Below, in pieces: positions 17,170 to 24,962 of a stretch of DNA of 64,000 nucleotides. Origin of the DNA: Bog-532 sp965277615. Lineage in GTDB: Bacteria > Actinomycetota > Actinomycetes > Streptosporangiales > Streptosporangiaceae. Where the stretch lies: the NCBI GenBank assembly GCA_965277615.1, contig CBDIDG010000006.1, forward strand, positions 2,294,001-2,358,000, read 5' to 3'. The notes under the pieces were generated by a model. That model was not told where the DNA came from. It saw nothing but the letters and a program-made list of their open reading frames with translations, and did not search any database. The translations under genes were made by a program, and so were the position numbers. How positions within the stretch are numbered: the first letter of the stretch is position 1; each line of letters begins with the position of its first letter.

Positions 17170-17921
17170 GACAGGCGGTCGCGGGCGTAGACGGTCATCG
17201 CGTCCCGCTGGTAGGCGGCCAGGCCGGGGGCGATCTGCTCGTAGCGGGCTCGGAACCGCTCGTCGTCCACGTACAGCTGACCCAGGCCGCGGTAGGCCTG
17301 CGCCGTGGGAGTCCAGTACGGCGCCAGCCAGCGGTAGTGCCACTCGATCTCGGCCTGGACCTCCGGGTCGGCGACCGGTTTGCCCGCGGTCATCAGCTCG
17401 GCCATCCGGATCAGCCGGGCCGTGATCTCCTTCTGCTCGGCCGTCTCCTGCTCCGGTGAGGTGGCCTGTGCAACCGCCTGGGCCTGCTCGAACTGCTCCG
17501 GCCAGCGCTCGCGGGCCTCGGCTTCGTAAGCGGCTGGGCTGAACCCCTCGAACAGGTTCTCCGGGCGGTTGAGCTGCGGCGTCATCGGGTCGTTCCCTTC
17601 CAGTTCGGTGATGGTGCGGGCCACCGTGCCGGCCAGCCGGGCGACCCGGGTCTGCTCGGCCAGCAGCCGGATGTGGTGCCGGCGCAGCGCGGTCAGCGTG
17701 CCCGGCCCGGACCCGATCGCGGCGGCGATGTCGGCCAGGCCGACACCCAGCTCGCGCAGCAGCAAGATCTGCTGCAGCCGCAGCAGCTCCGGGGTCTCGT
17801 AGAACCGCTGGCCGCTGGGCTGGACGTAGGCCGGGCGCAGCAAGCCGATCGCGTCGTAGTGACGCAGCGTCCGGGTCGTAACCCCGGACATCCGGGCTAC
17901 CTCGGCAATCGACCAGGCCAT
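17166..17921 (-). CDS. TipA-like MerR regulator with ligand-binding TipAS domain
   Basis: 251 residues. N-terminal MerR wing-helix: SIAEVARMSGVTTRTLRHYDAIGLLRP and SGQRFYETPELLRLQQILLLRELG, followed by a coiled coil (to about residue 110). Residues 140-250 match the all-helical TipAS antibiotic-recognition domain (YEAEARERWPEQF, IEWHYRWLAPYWTPTAQAYRGLGQLYVDDERFRARYE). TipA regulators bind thiopeptides or other drugs and activate resistance genes. The start is ATG 17921, six bases after a -10 box, so the mRNA is probably leaderless. Divergent neighbour: beta-lactamase-like hydrolase. Confidence 0.92.
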   Translation of the reverse strand: MAWSIAEVARMSGVTTRTLRHYDAIGLLRPAYVQPSGQRFYETPELLRLQQILLLRELGVGLADIAAAIGSGPGTLTALRRHHIRLLAEQTRVARLAGTVARTITELEGNDPMTPQLNRPENLFEGFSPAAYEAEARERWPEQFEQAQAVAQATSPEQETAEQKEITARLIRMAELMTAGKPVADPEVQAEIEWHYRWLAPYWTPTAQAYRGLGQLYVDDERFRARYEQIAPGLAAYQRDAMTVYARDRLS

Positions 17922-17927
17922 AGAGCG

Positions 17928-17958
17928 ACGATAGGAGTTGACGTAACGTCAACGTCAA
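17928..17958 (-). promoter_or_regulatory. MerR-type promoter: 19-bp spacer with perfect palindrome
   Basis: On the minus strand TTGACG (17958-17953) and TATCGT (17933-17928) are 19 bases apart, the overlong spacer typical of MerR-family promoters. The spacer contains the perfect palindrome GTTGACGTAACGTCAAC (17937-17953). This should be the TipA-like protein's own operator; on the other strand TTGACG (17938) could serve the divergent hydrolase gene. Confidence 0.7.
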
Positions 17959-17997
17959 GCGATAAACAGCGAGCGCAAAGGGGCTGGTGGTCGTCAC

Positions 17998-19239
17998 ATG
18001 TCCGAACTCAAGGTTGAGGTGGATCCGGCCGAGGTGGGACTGGACCCGGACCGGCTGGAGCGGATCGGCACGCGCTTCGCCCGGTACGTGGACGACGGGC
18101 AGCTGCCCGGCTGGCTGGTCACGGTGAACCGGCGCGGACGGCTGGCCTACGTGGCCCGGTACGGGTCCCGGAGCCTGGCCCCGGACCAGCCGGTCGAGAC
18201 GGACACGCTGTGGCGCATCTACTCGATGAGCAAGCCGATCACCGCGGTGGCGGCCATGATCTTGTGGGAGGAGGGCGGCTTCGAGCTGAACGACCCAGTC
18301 AGCCGGTTCATCCCGTCCTTCACCGACGTCCGGGTGTTCACCGGTGGCACCGACATGCGCCCGGTCACCGTGCCCGCCTCCGAGCCGGTGCGGATCTGGC
18401 ACCTGCTCACCCACACCGCGGGGCTGACCTACGGCTTCATGCGATCCCACCCGGTTGACGCCATCTACCGGGCGCGCGGGTACGAGTGGGCCTGGCCGCC
18501 CGGCACCGACCTGGCCACGGCCTGCGACGCCTGGGCCGACATGCCACTGCTGTTCCAGCCCGGGACCGAGTGGAACTACTCGGTGGCCACCGACGTACTG
18601 GGCCGAGTGGTGGAGGTGGTGTCCGGCCAGCGGCTGGACGAGTTCTTGGCCAGCCGGATCTTCGGCCCGCTGGGCATGACCGACACCGCGTTCTTCACCG
18701 ACGACGGGGACCGGCTGGCCGCCTTGTACGGGCAGGGCGGCGACGGCCAGCTGGCCGAGATCGGCGCGATGGGCACCATGGCGCTGAGCCAGCCCACGCT
18801 GTTCAGCGGGGGCGGCGGGCTGGTCTCGACCGCGGCCGACTACGACCGGTTCACCCAGCTGCTGCTGGGCCGGCCGGACAGCCCGGCCGGTGAGCTGGAC
18901 GGCGTGCGGCTGCTCGGCCCGCGCACGGTGGCCTACATGGGCCGCAACCACCTGCCCGGCAACCTGGACCTAGCCCAGTTCGGCCGGCGGCTGTACGCGG
19001 AGACCCCGTTCCGCGGCACCGGTTTCGGGCTGGGGCTGGCGGTCACCATCGACCCGGTGGCGGGCAAGGTGCCGACCTCCGTGGGTGAGCTGTCCTGGGG
19101 CGGCGCGGCCAGCACGGCGTTCTGGGTCGATCCGGCCGAGGAGCTGACCGCGTCATTCTTCACCCAGCTGATGCCGTCGAACGCGTACCCGATCCGGTCG
19201 CAGCTACGGCAGCTCGTCTACCAGGCCGTAGTGGATTAG
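17998..19239 (+). CDS. Serine hydrolase, beta-lactamase/esterase family (class C-like)
   Basis: 413 residues without a signal peptide. SxxK motif is Ser76-Met-Ser-Lys79 (IYSMSKPITAV) and the second motif is Tyr194 in WNYSVATDVLGR. The third motif near SWGGAASTAFWVD replaces KTG. This pattern fits family VIII esterases and EstB-like enzymes rather than true cephalosporinases, so ester or lactam hydrolysis is plausible. It is divergent from, and likely controlled by, the TipA-like MerR gene. Confidence 0.88.
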   Translation: MSELKVEVDPAEVGLDPDRLERIGTRFARYVDDGQLPGWLVTVNRRGRLAYVARYGSRSLAPDQPVETDTLWRIYSMSKPITAVAAMILWEEGGFELNDPVSRFIPSFTDVRVFTGGTDMRPVTVPASEPVRIWHLLTHTAGLTYGFMRSHPVDAIYRARGYEWAWPPGTDLATACDAWADMPLLFQPGTEWNYSVATDVLGRVVEVVSGQRLDEFLASRIFGPLGMTDTAFFTDDGDRLAALYGQGGDGQLAEIGAMGTMALSQPTLFSGGGGLVSTAADYDRFTQLLLGRPDSPAGELDGVRLLGPRTVAYMGRNHLPGNLDLAQFGRRLYAETPFRGTGFGLGLAVTIDPVAGKVPTSVGELSWGGAASTAFWVDPAEELTASFFTQLMPSNAYPIRSQLRQLVYQAVVD

Positions 19240-19267
19240 AGCCACAGCGGATTAGAGGCGCAGTGGA

Positions 19268-19525
19268 CTAGAGCTCGCCGCGCTGGCGGAGCTGGTCGCG
19301 GAAATCGTCCAGCGCCTCGTCCTGGTCCGGGCCGAGGTCATCAAGCACGATCATCTCGGTCCCGGTCCAGTACGCGCCTGCGTACTCCCCGTCCGGCTCG
19401 GTCTCGACCAGCAGGAAATTGTGCGAGATCTTAATGTGGTCGTGGACCTCCTGCCAGGAGGTGCCCGGGGGCACCAGCCCGATCGAGGGAGGTTCGCTGT
19501 CGTCATAGCCCAGTCCGTCGAGCAC
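19268..19525 (-). CDS. Small acidic protein of unknown function
   Basis: 85 residues from a GTG at 19525. Very acidic; the regular alternation in SHNFLLVETEPDGEYAGAYW and MIVLDDLGPDQDEALDDFRDQ suggests a small alpha/beta domain. No family recognised. Codon third positions are strongly GC biased, supporting real coding. It converges on the serine hydrolase gene (28-base gap). Confidence 0.5.
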   Translation of the reverse strand: MLDGLGYDDSEPPSIGLVPPGTSWQEVHDHIKISHNFLLVETEPDGEYAGAYWTGTEMIVLDDLGPDQDEALDDFRDQLRQRGEL

Positions 19526-19665
19526 GGGGGCACCGTAACCGGGGCCGGGCCCGCGCCCTGTCTCAATTTGGCCCTCCGCCTCTGAGCCGACGAGCCGATG
19601 AGCCGATGAGTTCCGCGGCCTGCGCCCGTCTACCGGGTACGAACGGCGACAGGGAGGAGAACGAG

Positions 19666-20031
19666 ATGAGCAAGCTGACGGGCATTCCCACCGTGGGCGT
19701 TCCGGTGAAGGATCAGGAGAAGGCGCTGGAATTCTTCACCGGACCCTTGGGCCTGGAGATACGCCGGGACGTCACGATCGAGAACTTCGGCCGCTGGGTC
19801 GAGGTCGGACCGGCCGGTTCGGGCACCACGATCGCGTTGTTCACCGAGCGGGACGGGGCCCCGGCCGGGGTGGAGACTGGTATCCGGTTCGCCGCCGAGG
19901 ACGCGGCCGCGGTGCACGCCGAGCTGCGGGACCGCGGGGTGGCGGTGGAAGAGCTGCTGCGCTGGCCCGGAGTGCCGCCGATGTTCCGGTTCACCGACCC
20001 GGACGGCAACGGCTTCGAGATCGTTGAATAG
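19666..20031 (+). CDS. Glyoxalase/bleomycin-resistance (VOC) protein
   Basis: 121 residues from ATG 19666 with GGGAGGAGA at 19652-19660; the longer open frame upstream lacks a ribosome site. The VOC pattern is clear: VGVPVKDQEKALEFFTGPLGLE, paired beta strands, and the closing MFRFTDPDGNGFEIVE with the metal-ligand glutamate. A single betaalphabetabetabeta pair means it works as a dimer. It is probably the first gene of a pair with the DUF1905 gene 19 bases downstream. Confidence 0.9.
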   Translation: MSKLTGIPTVGVPVKDQEKALEFFTGPLGLEIRRDVTIENFGRWVEVGPAGSGTTIALFTERDGAPAGVETGIRFAAEDAAAVHAELRDRGVAVEELLRWPGVPPMFRFTDPDGNGFEIVE

Positions 20032-20050
20032 GTAACGGGAGGAAATGAAC

Positions 20051-20356
20051 ATGGTCGCTATGAAGGCAGGCGTCGCCGGGGTCGGGCCGCTGGACCGGGA
20101 GTTCACCGCGGTGCTGGAGCTGAGCCCGGCCAAGGGGGGCTGGACCTACGTGGTGATGGCCGACTCGGCGACGTACTTTGGCACCCGTGGGCTGGTCAAG
20201 GTGCGCGGGACCGTCGACGGGCAGCCGTTCCAGAGCTCGTTCATGGCCCTGGGTGACGGGCGGCACAAGCTGCCGGTCAAGGAGGACCTGCGCGCGGCGA
20301 TCGGCAAGCAGGCCGGCGACCGCGTCACCGTCCGCCTGACCGAGCGGATCAAGTAG
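20051..20356 (+). CDS. DUF1905 domain protein
   Basis: About 101 residues. GGGAGGA at 20037-20043 is two bases before ATG 20045 but eight before ATG 20051, so the second ATG is preferred. DUF1905 beta-barrel signature: FTAVLELSPAKGGWTYVVM, then GLVKVRGTVDGQPFQSSFMALGDGRHKLPVKEDLR and the closing GDRVTVRLTERI. The domain is small and of unknown biochemical function. Likely cotranscribed with the VOC gene. Confidence 0.88.
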   Translation: MVAMKAGVAGVGPLDREFTAVLELSPAKGGWTYVVMADSATYFGTRGLVKVRGTVDGQPFQSSFMALGDGRHKLPVKEDLRAAIGKQAGDRVTVRLTERIK

Positions 20357-20366
20357 GCCGGGCCTA

Positions 20367-21116
20367 TCAATTAACGCGCGGGTGGCTGGCGTCCCAGGCG
20401 GCCTGGACCGACGGATAGATCTTCTCGTGGTCGTCTGGTAGCAGGCTCTTGATCCGCTGGGTCCGCTCGCCGGCCAGCACCTCGACCTGGCCCGCCTCCA
20501 CCGCGTCGAAGACCTGCCGGACCACGTCCAGCGGGTCCAGCTTGGGCAGGCCGCGGGCGAGCTCGGTCACCATCTCGGTGTCGATGAACCCGGCGTGTAC
20601 CCCGACGACCAGCGTCCCCTGGCGAGCCAGCTCGATCCGGGCCCCGTTGGTCAAGGACCACTCGGCCGCCTTGGACGCGCCGTAGCTGCCGTTTTCCGGG
20701 TTGGTGAAAAAGCTGGTCACCGACAGCATGTTGACGATCGCGCCCCCGCCGTTGGCTCCCAGCACCGGCGCGAACGCCCGGCACATGGCCAGCGTGCCCA
20801 GGTAGTTGGTCTCGATCTCCTGCCGGGCGCCGTCCATGGTCGGCGCCTCGATGAACGGGCTGCTGGTCATCACGCCGGCGTTGTTGATCAGCAGGCTCAC
20901 ATCGGCACACCGTCCCGCCGCCGCCGCGACCTGGTCCGGCTGCGTGATGTCCAGCTCGACCGGGATCACCGGCCCCTCTTGATCGCTGATCCGGGCCGGG
21001 TTACGCGCGGCAGCGTAGATGGTCTTGGCGCCCCGGCGGGCCAGCTCCTGCACGAATACCCGGCCCAGCCCGCGTCCGGCCCCGGTCACGAGGGCGACTG
21101 AATTCTCGATCCGCAT
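20367..21116 (-). CDS. Short-chain dehydrogenase/reductase
   Basis: 249 residues from ATG 21116 (ATG 21125 is the alternative; the frame further upstream is not SDR-like). Classical SDR motifs: cofactor loop TGAGRGLG near the N-terminus, ELDITQP acidic site, LINNAGVM, catalytic Ser in LSVTSFF, and Tyr-xxx-Lys in SYGASKAAEW. The basic AARN after strand 2 hints at NADP(H). Substrate unknown. Converges on the DUF1905 gene with a 10-base gap. Confidence 0.92.
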   Translation of the reverse strand: MRIENSVALVTGAGRGLGRVFVQELARRGAKTIYAAARNPARISDQEGPVIPVELDITQPDQVAAAAGRCADVSLLINNAGVMTSSPFIEAPTMDGARQEIETNYLGTLAMCRAFAPVLGANGGGAIVNMLSVTSFFTNPENGSYGASKAAEWSLTNGARIELARQGTLVVGVHAGFIDTEMVTELARGLPKLDPLDVVRQVFDAVEAGQVEVLAGERTQRIKSLLPDDHEKIYPSVQAAWDASHPRVN

Positions 21117-21157
21117 GGTCCCCATCTTGGCCCGTGGCGGTGCGGGCGCGCACCTGG

Positions 21158-21607
21158 TCACAGCTTGCGCGGGCCGGGACCCTCGTCGCCGAGCACGTCG
21201 CCCGGGTTGGCCAGCTGGCAGGCACTGATGGACAGGCAGCCGCAGCCGATGCAACCGGTCAGCCGGTCGCGCAGGTTCTGCAGCTGGCGGATGCGGTCGT
21301 CCAGGTCCTCGCGCCAGGCCTCAGACAGCCGGGCCCAGTCCCGGGGCGTCGGCGTGCGGCCCGCGGGCAGGGTGGCTAGCGCGCTCTTGATCCGGGCCAG
21401 CGGGATGCCGACCCGCTGAGAGGCGCGGATGAACGCCACCCGGCGCAGCATCTCCCGGCGGTACCGGCGCTGGTTGCCGCTGGTCCGGCGGGCCGAGATC
21501 AGGCCCTGGGCCTCGTAGAAGTGCAGCGCGGACACGGCAACGCCGCTGCGGGAGGCCAACTGGCCCGCGGTCAGCTCCCGCGTCTTCATCGGAATCTGGG
21601 TCGTCAC
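21158..21607 (-). CDS. soxR: SoxR redox-sensing MerR-family regulator
   Basis: 149 residues from GTG 21607, chosen because CGGGAG lies about nine bases upstream. MerR helix-turn-helix (LTAGQLASRSGVAVSALHFYEAQGLI, TSGNQRRYRR) and, near the C-terminus, the [2Fe-2S] ligands Cys119, 122, 124 and 130 in CIGCGCLSISAC, the exact SoxR spacing. In actinomycetes SoxR senses redox-active pigments and drugs such as quinones and phenazines and switches on reductases and exporters. The divergent three-gene oxidoreductase operon has a matching operator at 21639-21658. Confidence 0.95.
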   Translation of the reverse strand: MTTQIPMKTRELTAGQLASRSGVAVSALHFYEAQGLISARRTSGNQRRYRREMLRRVAFIRASQRVGIPLARIKSALATLPAGRTPTPRDWARLSEAWREDLDDRIRQLQNLRDRLTGCIGCGCLSISACQLANPGDVLGDEGPGPRKL

Positions 21608-21635
21608 CGGTCCCGCTCCCGCCGGTCGTGCACGA

Positions 21636-21666
21636 TTGACCTCAATATTGGTTGAGGTTTTAGCGT
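21636..21666 (+). promoter_or_regulatory. SoxR box within a 19-bp-spacer promoter
   Basis: ACCTCAA-TATTGG-TTGAGGT (21639-21658) is a perfect seven-base inverted repeat that matches the known SoxR operator core CCTCAA-N6-TTGAGG. It sits between TTGACC (21636-21641) and TAGCGT (21661-21666), 19 bases apart. Six bases after the -10 is ATG 21673, so the transcript should be leaderless. Confidence 0.85.
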
Positions 21667-21672
21667 AGCAAC

Positions 21673-22083
21673 ATGTCACTCACCCAGGCGGAGCAGAAGT
21701 TCCTGGCCGGGCACCGGCTGGCCATGCTGGCTACGGTCGGCCCCGACGGCGGCCCGCAGAACAAACCGGTCGGTTACGCCTACAACGACGAGCTCGGCAC
21801 GATCGACATCTACGGCCTGAACATGGCCCAGAGCGCGAAGTACCGCAACGTGGCCCGGCAACCGCTGGTCGCGCTGGTGGTGGACAACCCTTCGGGCGTG
21901 GGGCCGGAAGCGCAGTTCCTGGAGATCCGGGGCCAGGCCGAGACGACCACGGCCGAGGTGCCGCCGTTCCCGGGGGCGTCGGCCGAGATCATCCGGATCC
22001 ACCCGCGGCGGATAGTGGCGCTGAACATCGACCCGGACCAGCCCGGGCTGCGGACCCGCGACCTCGAGGCGGCGGGGCGATGA
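21673..22083 (+). CDS. PPOX-class F420-dependent oxidoreductase
   Basis: 136 residues. Split-barrel flavin/F420 pattern: LAGHRLAMLATVGPDGGPQNKPVGY, the helix QSAKYRNVARQPLVALVVDN, EIRGQAE strand and the closing IRIHPRRIVALNID. This resembles the MSMEG_5819-like PPOX subgroup that uses F420. It is the first gene of the SoxR-controlled operon and probably has a leaderless message starting at its ATG. Its stop overlaps the next gene's ATG (ATGA). Reduction of a redox-cycling compound is a reasonable inference. Confidence 0.88.
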   Translation: MSLTQAEQKFLAGHRLAMLATVGPDGGPQNKPVGYAYNDELGTIDIYGLNMAQSAKYRNVARQPLVALVVDNPSGVGPEAQFLEIRGQAETTTAEVPPFPGASAEIIRIHPRRIVALNIDPDQPGLRTRDLEAAGR

Positions 22084-23252
22084 CGGAAGCTGACCGCGAG
22101 CGGGCGGGCCGCGAGCGAACTGACCGGGAGCGGGCAGGCCGCGAGCAGGCGGGCCGCGAGCGAACTGAGCACAAGCAGGTGAGCCGGGTGCAGGTGATCG
22201 AGGTGCGGGAGTTCGGCCCGCCCGAGGTGCTGACCCCGGTCAGCAGGCCCGCGCCGGAGGCGGGCCCGGGCCAGGTGGTGATCGCCACCACGGCCGTGGA
22301 CGTGCTGCACATCGACACGGTGATCCGGTCCGGCCGGGCCGCCCAGTGGTTTGACGTCAGGCCGCCGTACGTGCCGGGCAACGGGGTCGCGGGCACGATC
22401 GCGTCGGTTGGGCCCGGCGTGGACCCGGGCCTGCGGGGCCAGCGGGTGGTGGCCCACACCGGCGAGGCGGGCGGGTCGGGCGGCTACGCCGAACAGGCCC
22501 TGGTAGCGGTGGACCGGGTCGTGCCGGTGCCGGACGAGGTGAGCCTGGCCGACGCGGTCGCGGTGCTGAACGACGGGGCGACCGCACTCGGGCTGATGGC
22601 CGGGACCGGGGTCCGGCCCGGGGAGTGGGTGCTGATCCTGGGCGCGGCGGGCGGCCTCGGCCTGCTGCTGACCCAGCTAGCCCGGGCGGCCGGCGGCCAC
22701 GTGGTGGCGGCGCTGCGGGTGGCCGGGCCACAGCTGACCGGGCCACAGCTGACCGGGCCACCGACCGGGCCACAGCCGACCGGGCCGCCGGGCCAGGAGA
22801 AGGCCTCCCGCGTCCGGGACGCCGGGGCCGAGGCCGTGATCGACTACGCGGACCCCGGCTGGGCCGCGCGGGTGACCGCGGCGACCGGCGGGTCCGGGCC
22901 CGCGGTGGTGTTCGACGGCGTGGGTGGGTCCCTGGGGGTGGCCGCGTTCGCGATCACGGCCCGCGGCGGCCGGTTCTCCGGGCACGGCGCGGCCAGCGGC
23001 GGCTTCGCCCCGGTAGACCGGGACGACGCCGCGCGGCGCGGAATCACCGTCCAGGGCATCGAGCAGGTGCAGTTCCCGGCCGGGGTGCACGAGAAGCTGA
23101 CCGGGCAGGCGCTGGCCGAGGTGGCGGCGGGGCGGATGCGGCCGGTCATCGGCCAGTCCTATCCGCTGGACCGGGCGGCCGACGCGCACCGGGGGCTGGA
23201 GGGGCGTGCGGCCATCGGCAAGACGCTACTGATCGTGGACGGGGCGGCATGA
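22080..23252 (+). CDS. Quinone oxidoreductase-like zinc-free MDR enzyme
   Basis: 390 residues. From residue about 36 it is an MDR enzyme of the NADPH:quinone reductase type: VIEVREFGPPEVLTPV, YVPGNGVAGTIASVGPGVD, and Rossmann motif ILGAAGGLGLLLTQLARAAGGHVVAA; no zinc-ligand cysteines. Two parts are unusual. The N-terminal 35 residues are five RERAG/RERTD-type pentapeptides. Right after Rossmann strand 2, in the NADPH-phosphate loop, a Pro/Gly/Thr/Gln repeat of about 18 residues is inserted (GPQLTGPQLTGPPTG). GTG 22188 would be a start that skips the N-terminal repeat, but ATG 22080 overlaps the preceding stop and is coupled. Confidence 0.85.
   Translation: MTEADRERAGRERTDRERAGREQAGRERTEHKQVSRVQVIEVREFGPPEVLTPVSRPAPEAGPGQVVIATTAVDVLHIDTVIRSGRAAQWFDVRPPYVPGNGVAGTIASVGPGVDPGLRGQRVVAHTGEAGGSGGYAEQALVAVDRVVPVPDEVSLADAVAVLNDGATALGLMAGTGVRPGEWVLILGAAGGLGLLLTQLARAAGGHVVAALRVAGPQLTGPQLTGPPTGPQPTGPPGQEKASRVRDAGAEAVIDYADPGWAARVTAATGGSGPAVVFDGVGGSLGVAAFAITARGGRFSGHGAASGGFAPVDRDDAARRGITVQGIEQVQFPAGVHEKLTGQALAEVAAGRMRPVIGQSYPLDRAADAHRGLEGRAAIGKTLLIVDGAA
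22095..22169 (+). repeat. Five 15-bp tandem repeats at the start of the quinone reductase gene
   Basis: In-frame 15-mers encode RERAG, RERTD, RERAG, REQAG and RERTE in succession (pattern CGCGAGCGGGCGGGC with substitutions). Confidence 0.8.
22725..22781 (+). repeat. 15-bp repeats in the cofactor-loop region of the quinone reductase gene
   Basis: GGGCCACAGCTGACC occurs at 22725-22739 and 22740-22754, then a 12-bp variant, then GGGCCACAGCCGACC at 22767-22781. They encode the GPQLT/GPPT/GPQPT insertion. Confidence 0.85.
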
Positions 23253-23791
23253 CCGGCATGACCGGGGACGCGCCCGCGGCCGGCCCCGCCCCCGGGACCA
23301 ACACTGCGGCCGGCACCGCGGCCGGGGCCGGCCGGCCGGTGCTCGGGGACGGGGGCGTCGCCACCGACGACGCGGCGGTCGCGGTGGCGCGGCTGGTGGC
23401 GGAGTTGCAGCAGGGCCTGGACGACCGGGACGCCGGCGTCTACAACCGGCACTTCGCGGCGGACGTGCTGTGGGGCAGCCCGTTCGGCATGACCGTGGAG
23501 GGCTACGGGCCGCTGCACGCCATCCACGAGCGGCTCAACGCTGAACAGCGCGGCGGTACCGCCTCGCGGTATGAGGTGGCGGCGGTCCTATCCCCCGCCC
23601 CGGGCGTGATCGTGACCCAGGTGCGGCGGGTGGCGCTCAGCCCGGACGGTGAGCCATGCGGGCCGCGGGCGCCCGCGGCCGACGCGAGCGGGACGTTCTC
23701 GGAGATGGCCTTGTACGTGCTGGTCCGGCGGGACGGCCAGTGGTGGCTGGCCGCCGGGCAGAACACGCTCGTGCTGCCGCCGCCGGGCTAA
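23249..23791 (+). CDS. SnoaL/NTF2-like protein, third gene of the SoxR operon
   Basis: 180 residues; its ATG overlaps the quinone reductase stop by four bases. After an Ala/Gly/Thr-rich leader of about 45 residues comes an NTF2-like domain: VARLVAELQQGLDDRDAGVYN, FAADVLWGSPFGMTVEGYGPLHAIH, then strands up to MALYVLVRRDGQWWLAAGQNT. Proteins of this SgcJ/EcaC type bind small molecules or act as polyketide-type cyclases. Coupled translation with two reductases suggests a role in handling the same redox-active compound. Confidence 0.82.
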   Translation: MTGMTGDAPAAGPAPGTNTAAGTAAGAGRPVLGDGGVATDDAAVAVARLVAELQQGLDDRDAGVYNRHFAADVLWGSPFGMTVEGYGPLHAIHERLNAEQRGGTASRYEVAAVLSPAPGVIVTQVRRVALSPDGEPCGPRAPAADASGTFSEMALYVLVRRDGQWWLAAGQNTLVLPPPG

Positions 23792-24315
23792 GCGTTCTGG
23801 ACGGCGATCACGGTGCTGAGCATGGTGGCGAACGCGGTCCAGGCGATCTCGGGCACGGCCAGGGCAGCCGCGGCTGGGTCGGCCCGCCGGGCCACGGTGG
23901 CGTAGCGGACCATGACCGCGCACAGCAGGGCCGAGTCCACGGTGGCGGCCCAGTAGCGCCGGGCCCCGAACTCCAGCGGCACGTAGCCGCTGCGGAGCAC
24001 CAGGGCCAGCGCCCACCAGGCCAGCGCGGCCTGGGCGTGCGGCACCTCGGGACCGGGCGCGCGGCGGCCCCGCCACAGCCGCCAGGCCGAAGTGGCCGTG
24101 GCCAGGTTGAGTGCCGACCACACCACCGGGAACACCGGCCCGGGCGGGGCGAACGAAGGCTGGCGGAAGTCCTGGTACTGGTCCCGGGTGCCTCGGGCCC
24201 GTTGGCCCGACCAGGCCGACAGACCCTGCGCGGCGGCGTAGACGGCGGCCAGGCCGGCCCAGGACGCGAAGCCGCTACCGAGCCTCAGGCGGCCGCGATC
24301 GATCAGTTCGGGCAT
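23788..24315 (-). CDS. TspO/MBR family membrane protein
   Basis: 175 residues with five hydrophobic segments. Characteristic TspO motifs are FRQPSFAPPGPVFPVVWSALN in the second segment, RLWRGR and ALAWWALALVLRSGYVPLEFGARRYW in the middle. TspO proteins bind tetrapyrroles and are implicated in porphyrin handling and stress. The C-terminal segment ends near the stop. It overlaps the convergent SnoaL-like stop by four bases and its start overlaps the ATPase gene's end by 13 bases. Confidence 0.82.
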   Translation of the reverse strand: MPELIDRGRLRLGSGFASWAGLAAVYAAAQGLSAWSGQRARGTRDQYQDFRQPSFAPPGPVFPVVWSALNLATATSAWRLWRGRRAPGPEVPHAQAALAWWALALVLRSGYVPLEFGARRYWAATVDSALLCAVMVRYATVARRADPAAAALAVPEIAWTAFATMLSTVIAVQNA

Positions 24316-24881
24316 CTGGCCAGTATGCCGGCCACCTGGTCGGCCAGGGTTGCCGGGGCGGTCAGACGGTTGTCGATGGTGTGGTGCGGCGCCGCGGGCT
24401 CGCGGTCCAGCCGCATCCGCGCGGAGAAGGCGTCGAAGTCCGCCACCTTGCCGGTGTCGCGGGCCGAGGCGCGCGCGGCCAGCCGGACCCGCAGGGTGGC
24501 GGCGTCCGAGCGGACCCAGACCAGGCGGACGGGGTCACCGCCCAGTTCCTCCACCCAGCTCTGCCAGCGGTCCAGGTGGTGGATCTGCTGGGTGAACGGG
24601 GCGGACAGCAGCACCGGCACCCCGTGGGCCCGGATCTCCCGCGCGGTCGCGGTCAGGCCGGCGTACTCGTGCGCCTTGATGTGCTCGTCGTACCAGGGGC
24701 CTTCGCGTTCGCCCGCCGGGCGTCCCGCCGCCGCCAGCGTGGCCGCCACGAACGGCCCGTACAGCGTGTCCTTGTCCAGCAACGCGGGCACGGGCTGGAG
24801 CCGGGTCAGCAGCAACTGGGCCACACTGCTCTTGCCCGCGCCCGGCGGACCGGCCACGACCCATACCACTCCAGCGTCCAT
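24303..24881 (-). CDS. AAA/zeta-toxin-like P-loop ATPase or small-molecule kinase
   Basis: 192 residues from ATG 24881. The P-loop is GPPGAGKSSVAQLL (residues 11-24), followed by LLDKDTLYGPF and a later LVWVRSDAATLRVRLAARASARD, which resembles the arginine-rich lid of gluconate/shikimate-type kinases and zeta-like proteins. The closing TIDNRL...LADQVAGIL fits such kinases (T-ID-N motif). It probably phosphorylates a small molecule, which I cannot name. The reading frame is open far upstream on the same strand but that part is antisense to the neighbouring genes. Confidence 0.75.
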   Translation of the reverse strand: MDAGVVWVVAGPPGAGKSSVAQLLLTRLQPVPALLDKDTLYGPFVAATLAAAGRPAGEREGPWYDEHIKAHEYAGLTATAREIRAHGVPVLLSAPFTQQIHHLDRWQSWVEELGGDPVRLVWVRSDAATLRVRLAARASARDTGKVADFDAFSARMRLDREPAAPHHTIDNRLTAPATLADQVAGILARCPN

Positions 24882-24899
24882 GGGCGTGAGGATACGGCG

Positions 24900-24922
24900 G
24901 CCACCTGGGGGTCTGTTAAAAA
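24900..24922. repeat. Copy 1 of a dispersed 23-bp intergenic repeat
   Basis: GCCACCTGGGGGTCTGTTAA plus AAA here matches the sequence at 30181-30203 with two mismatches. It lies in the gap between the ATPase and the GlxA-like gene. Confidence 0.6.
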
Positions 24923-24962
24923 TGATCATGGCAGAAAAGGTGGGATTTTCGTCGTTGCGGTC

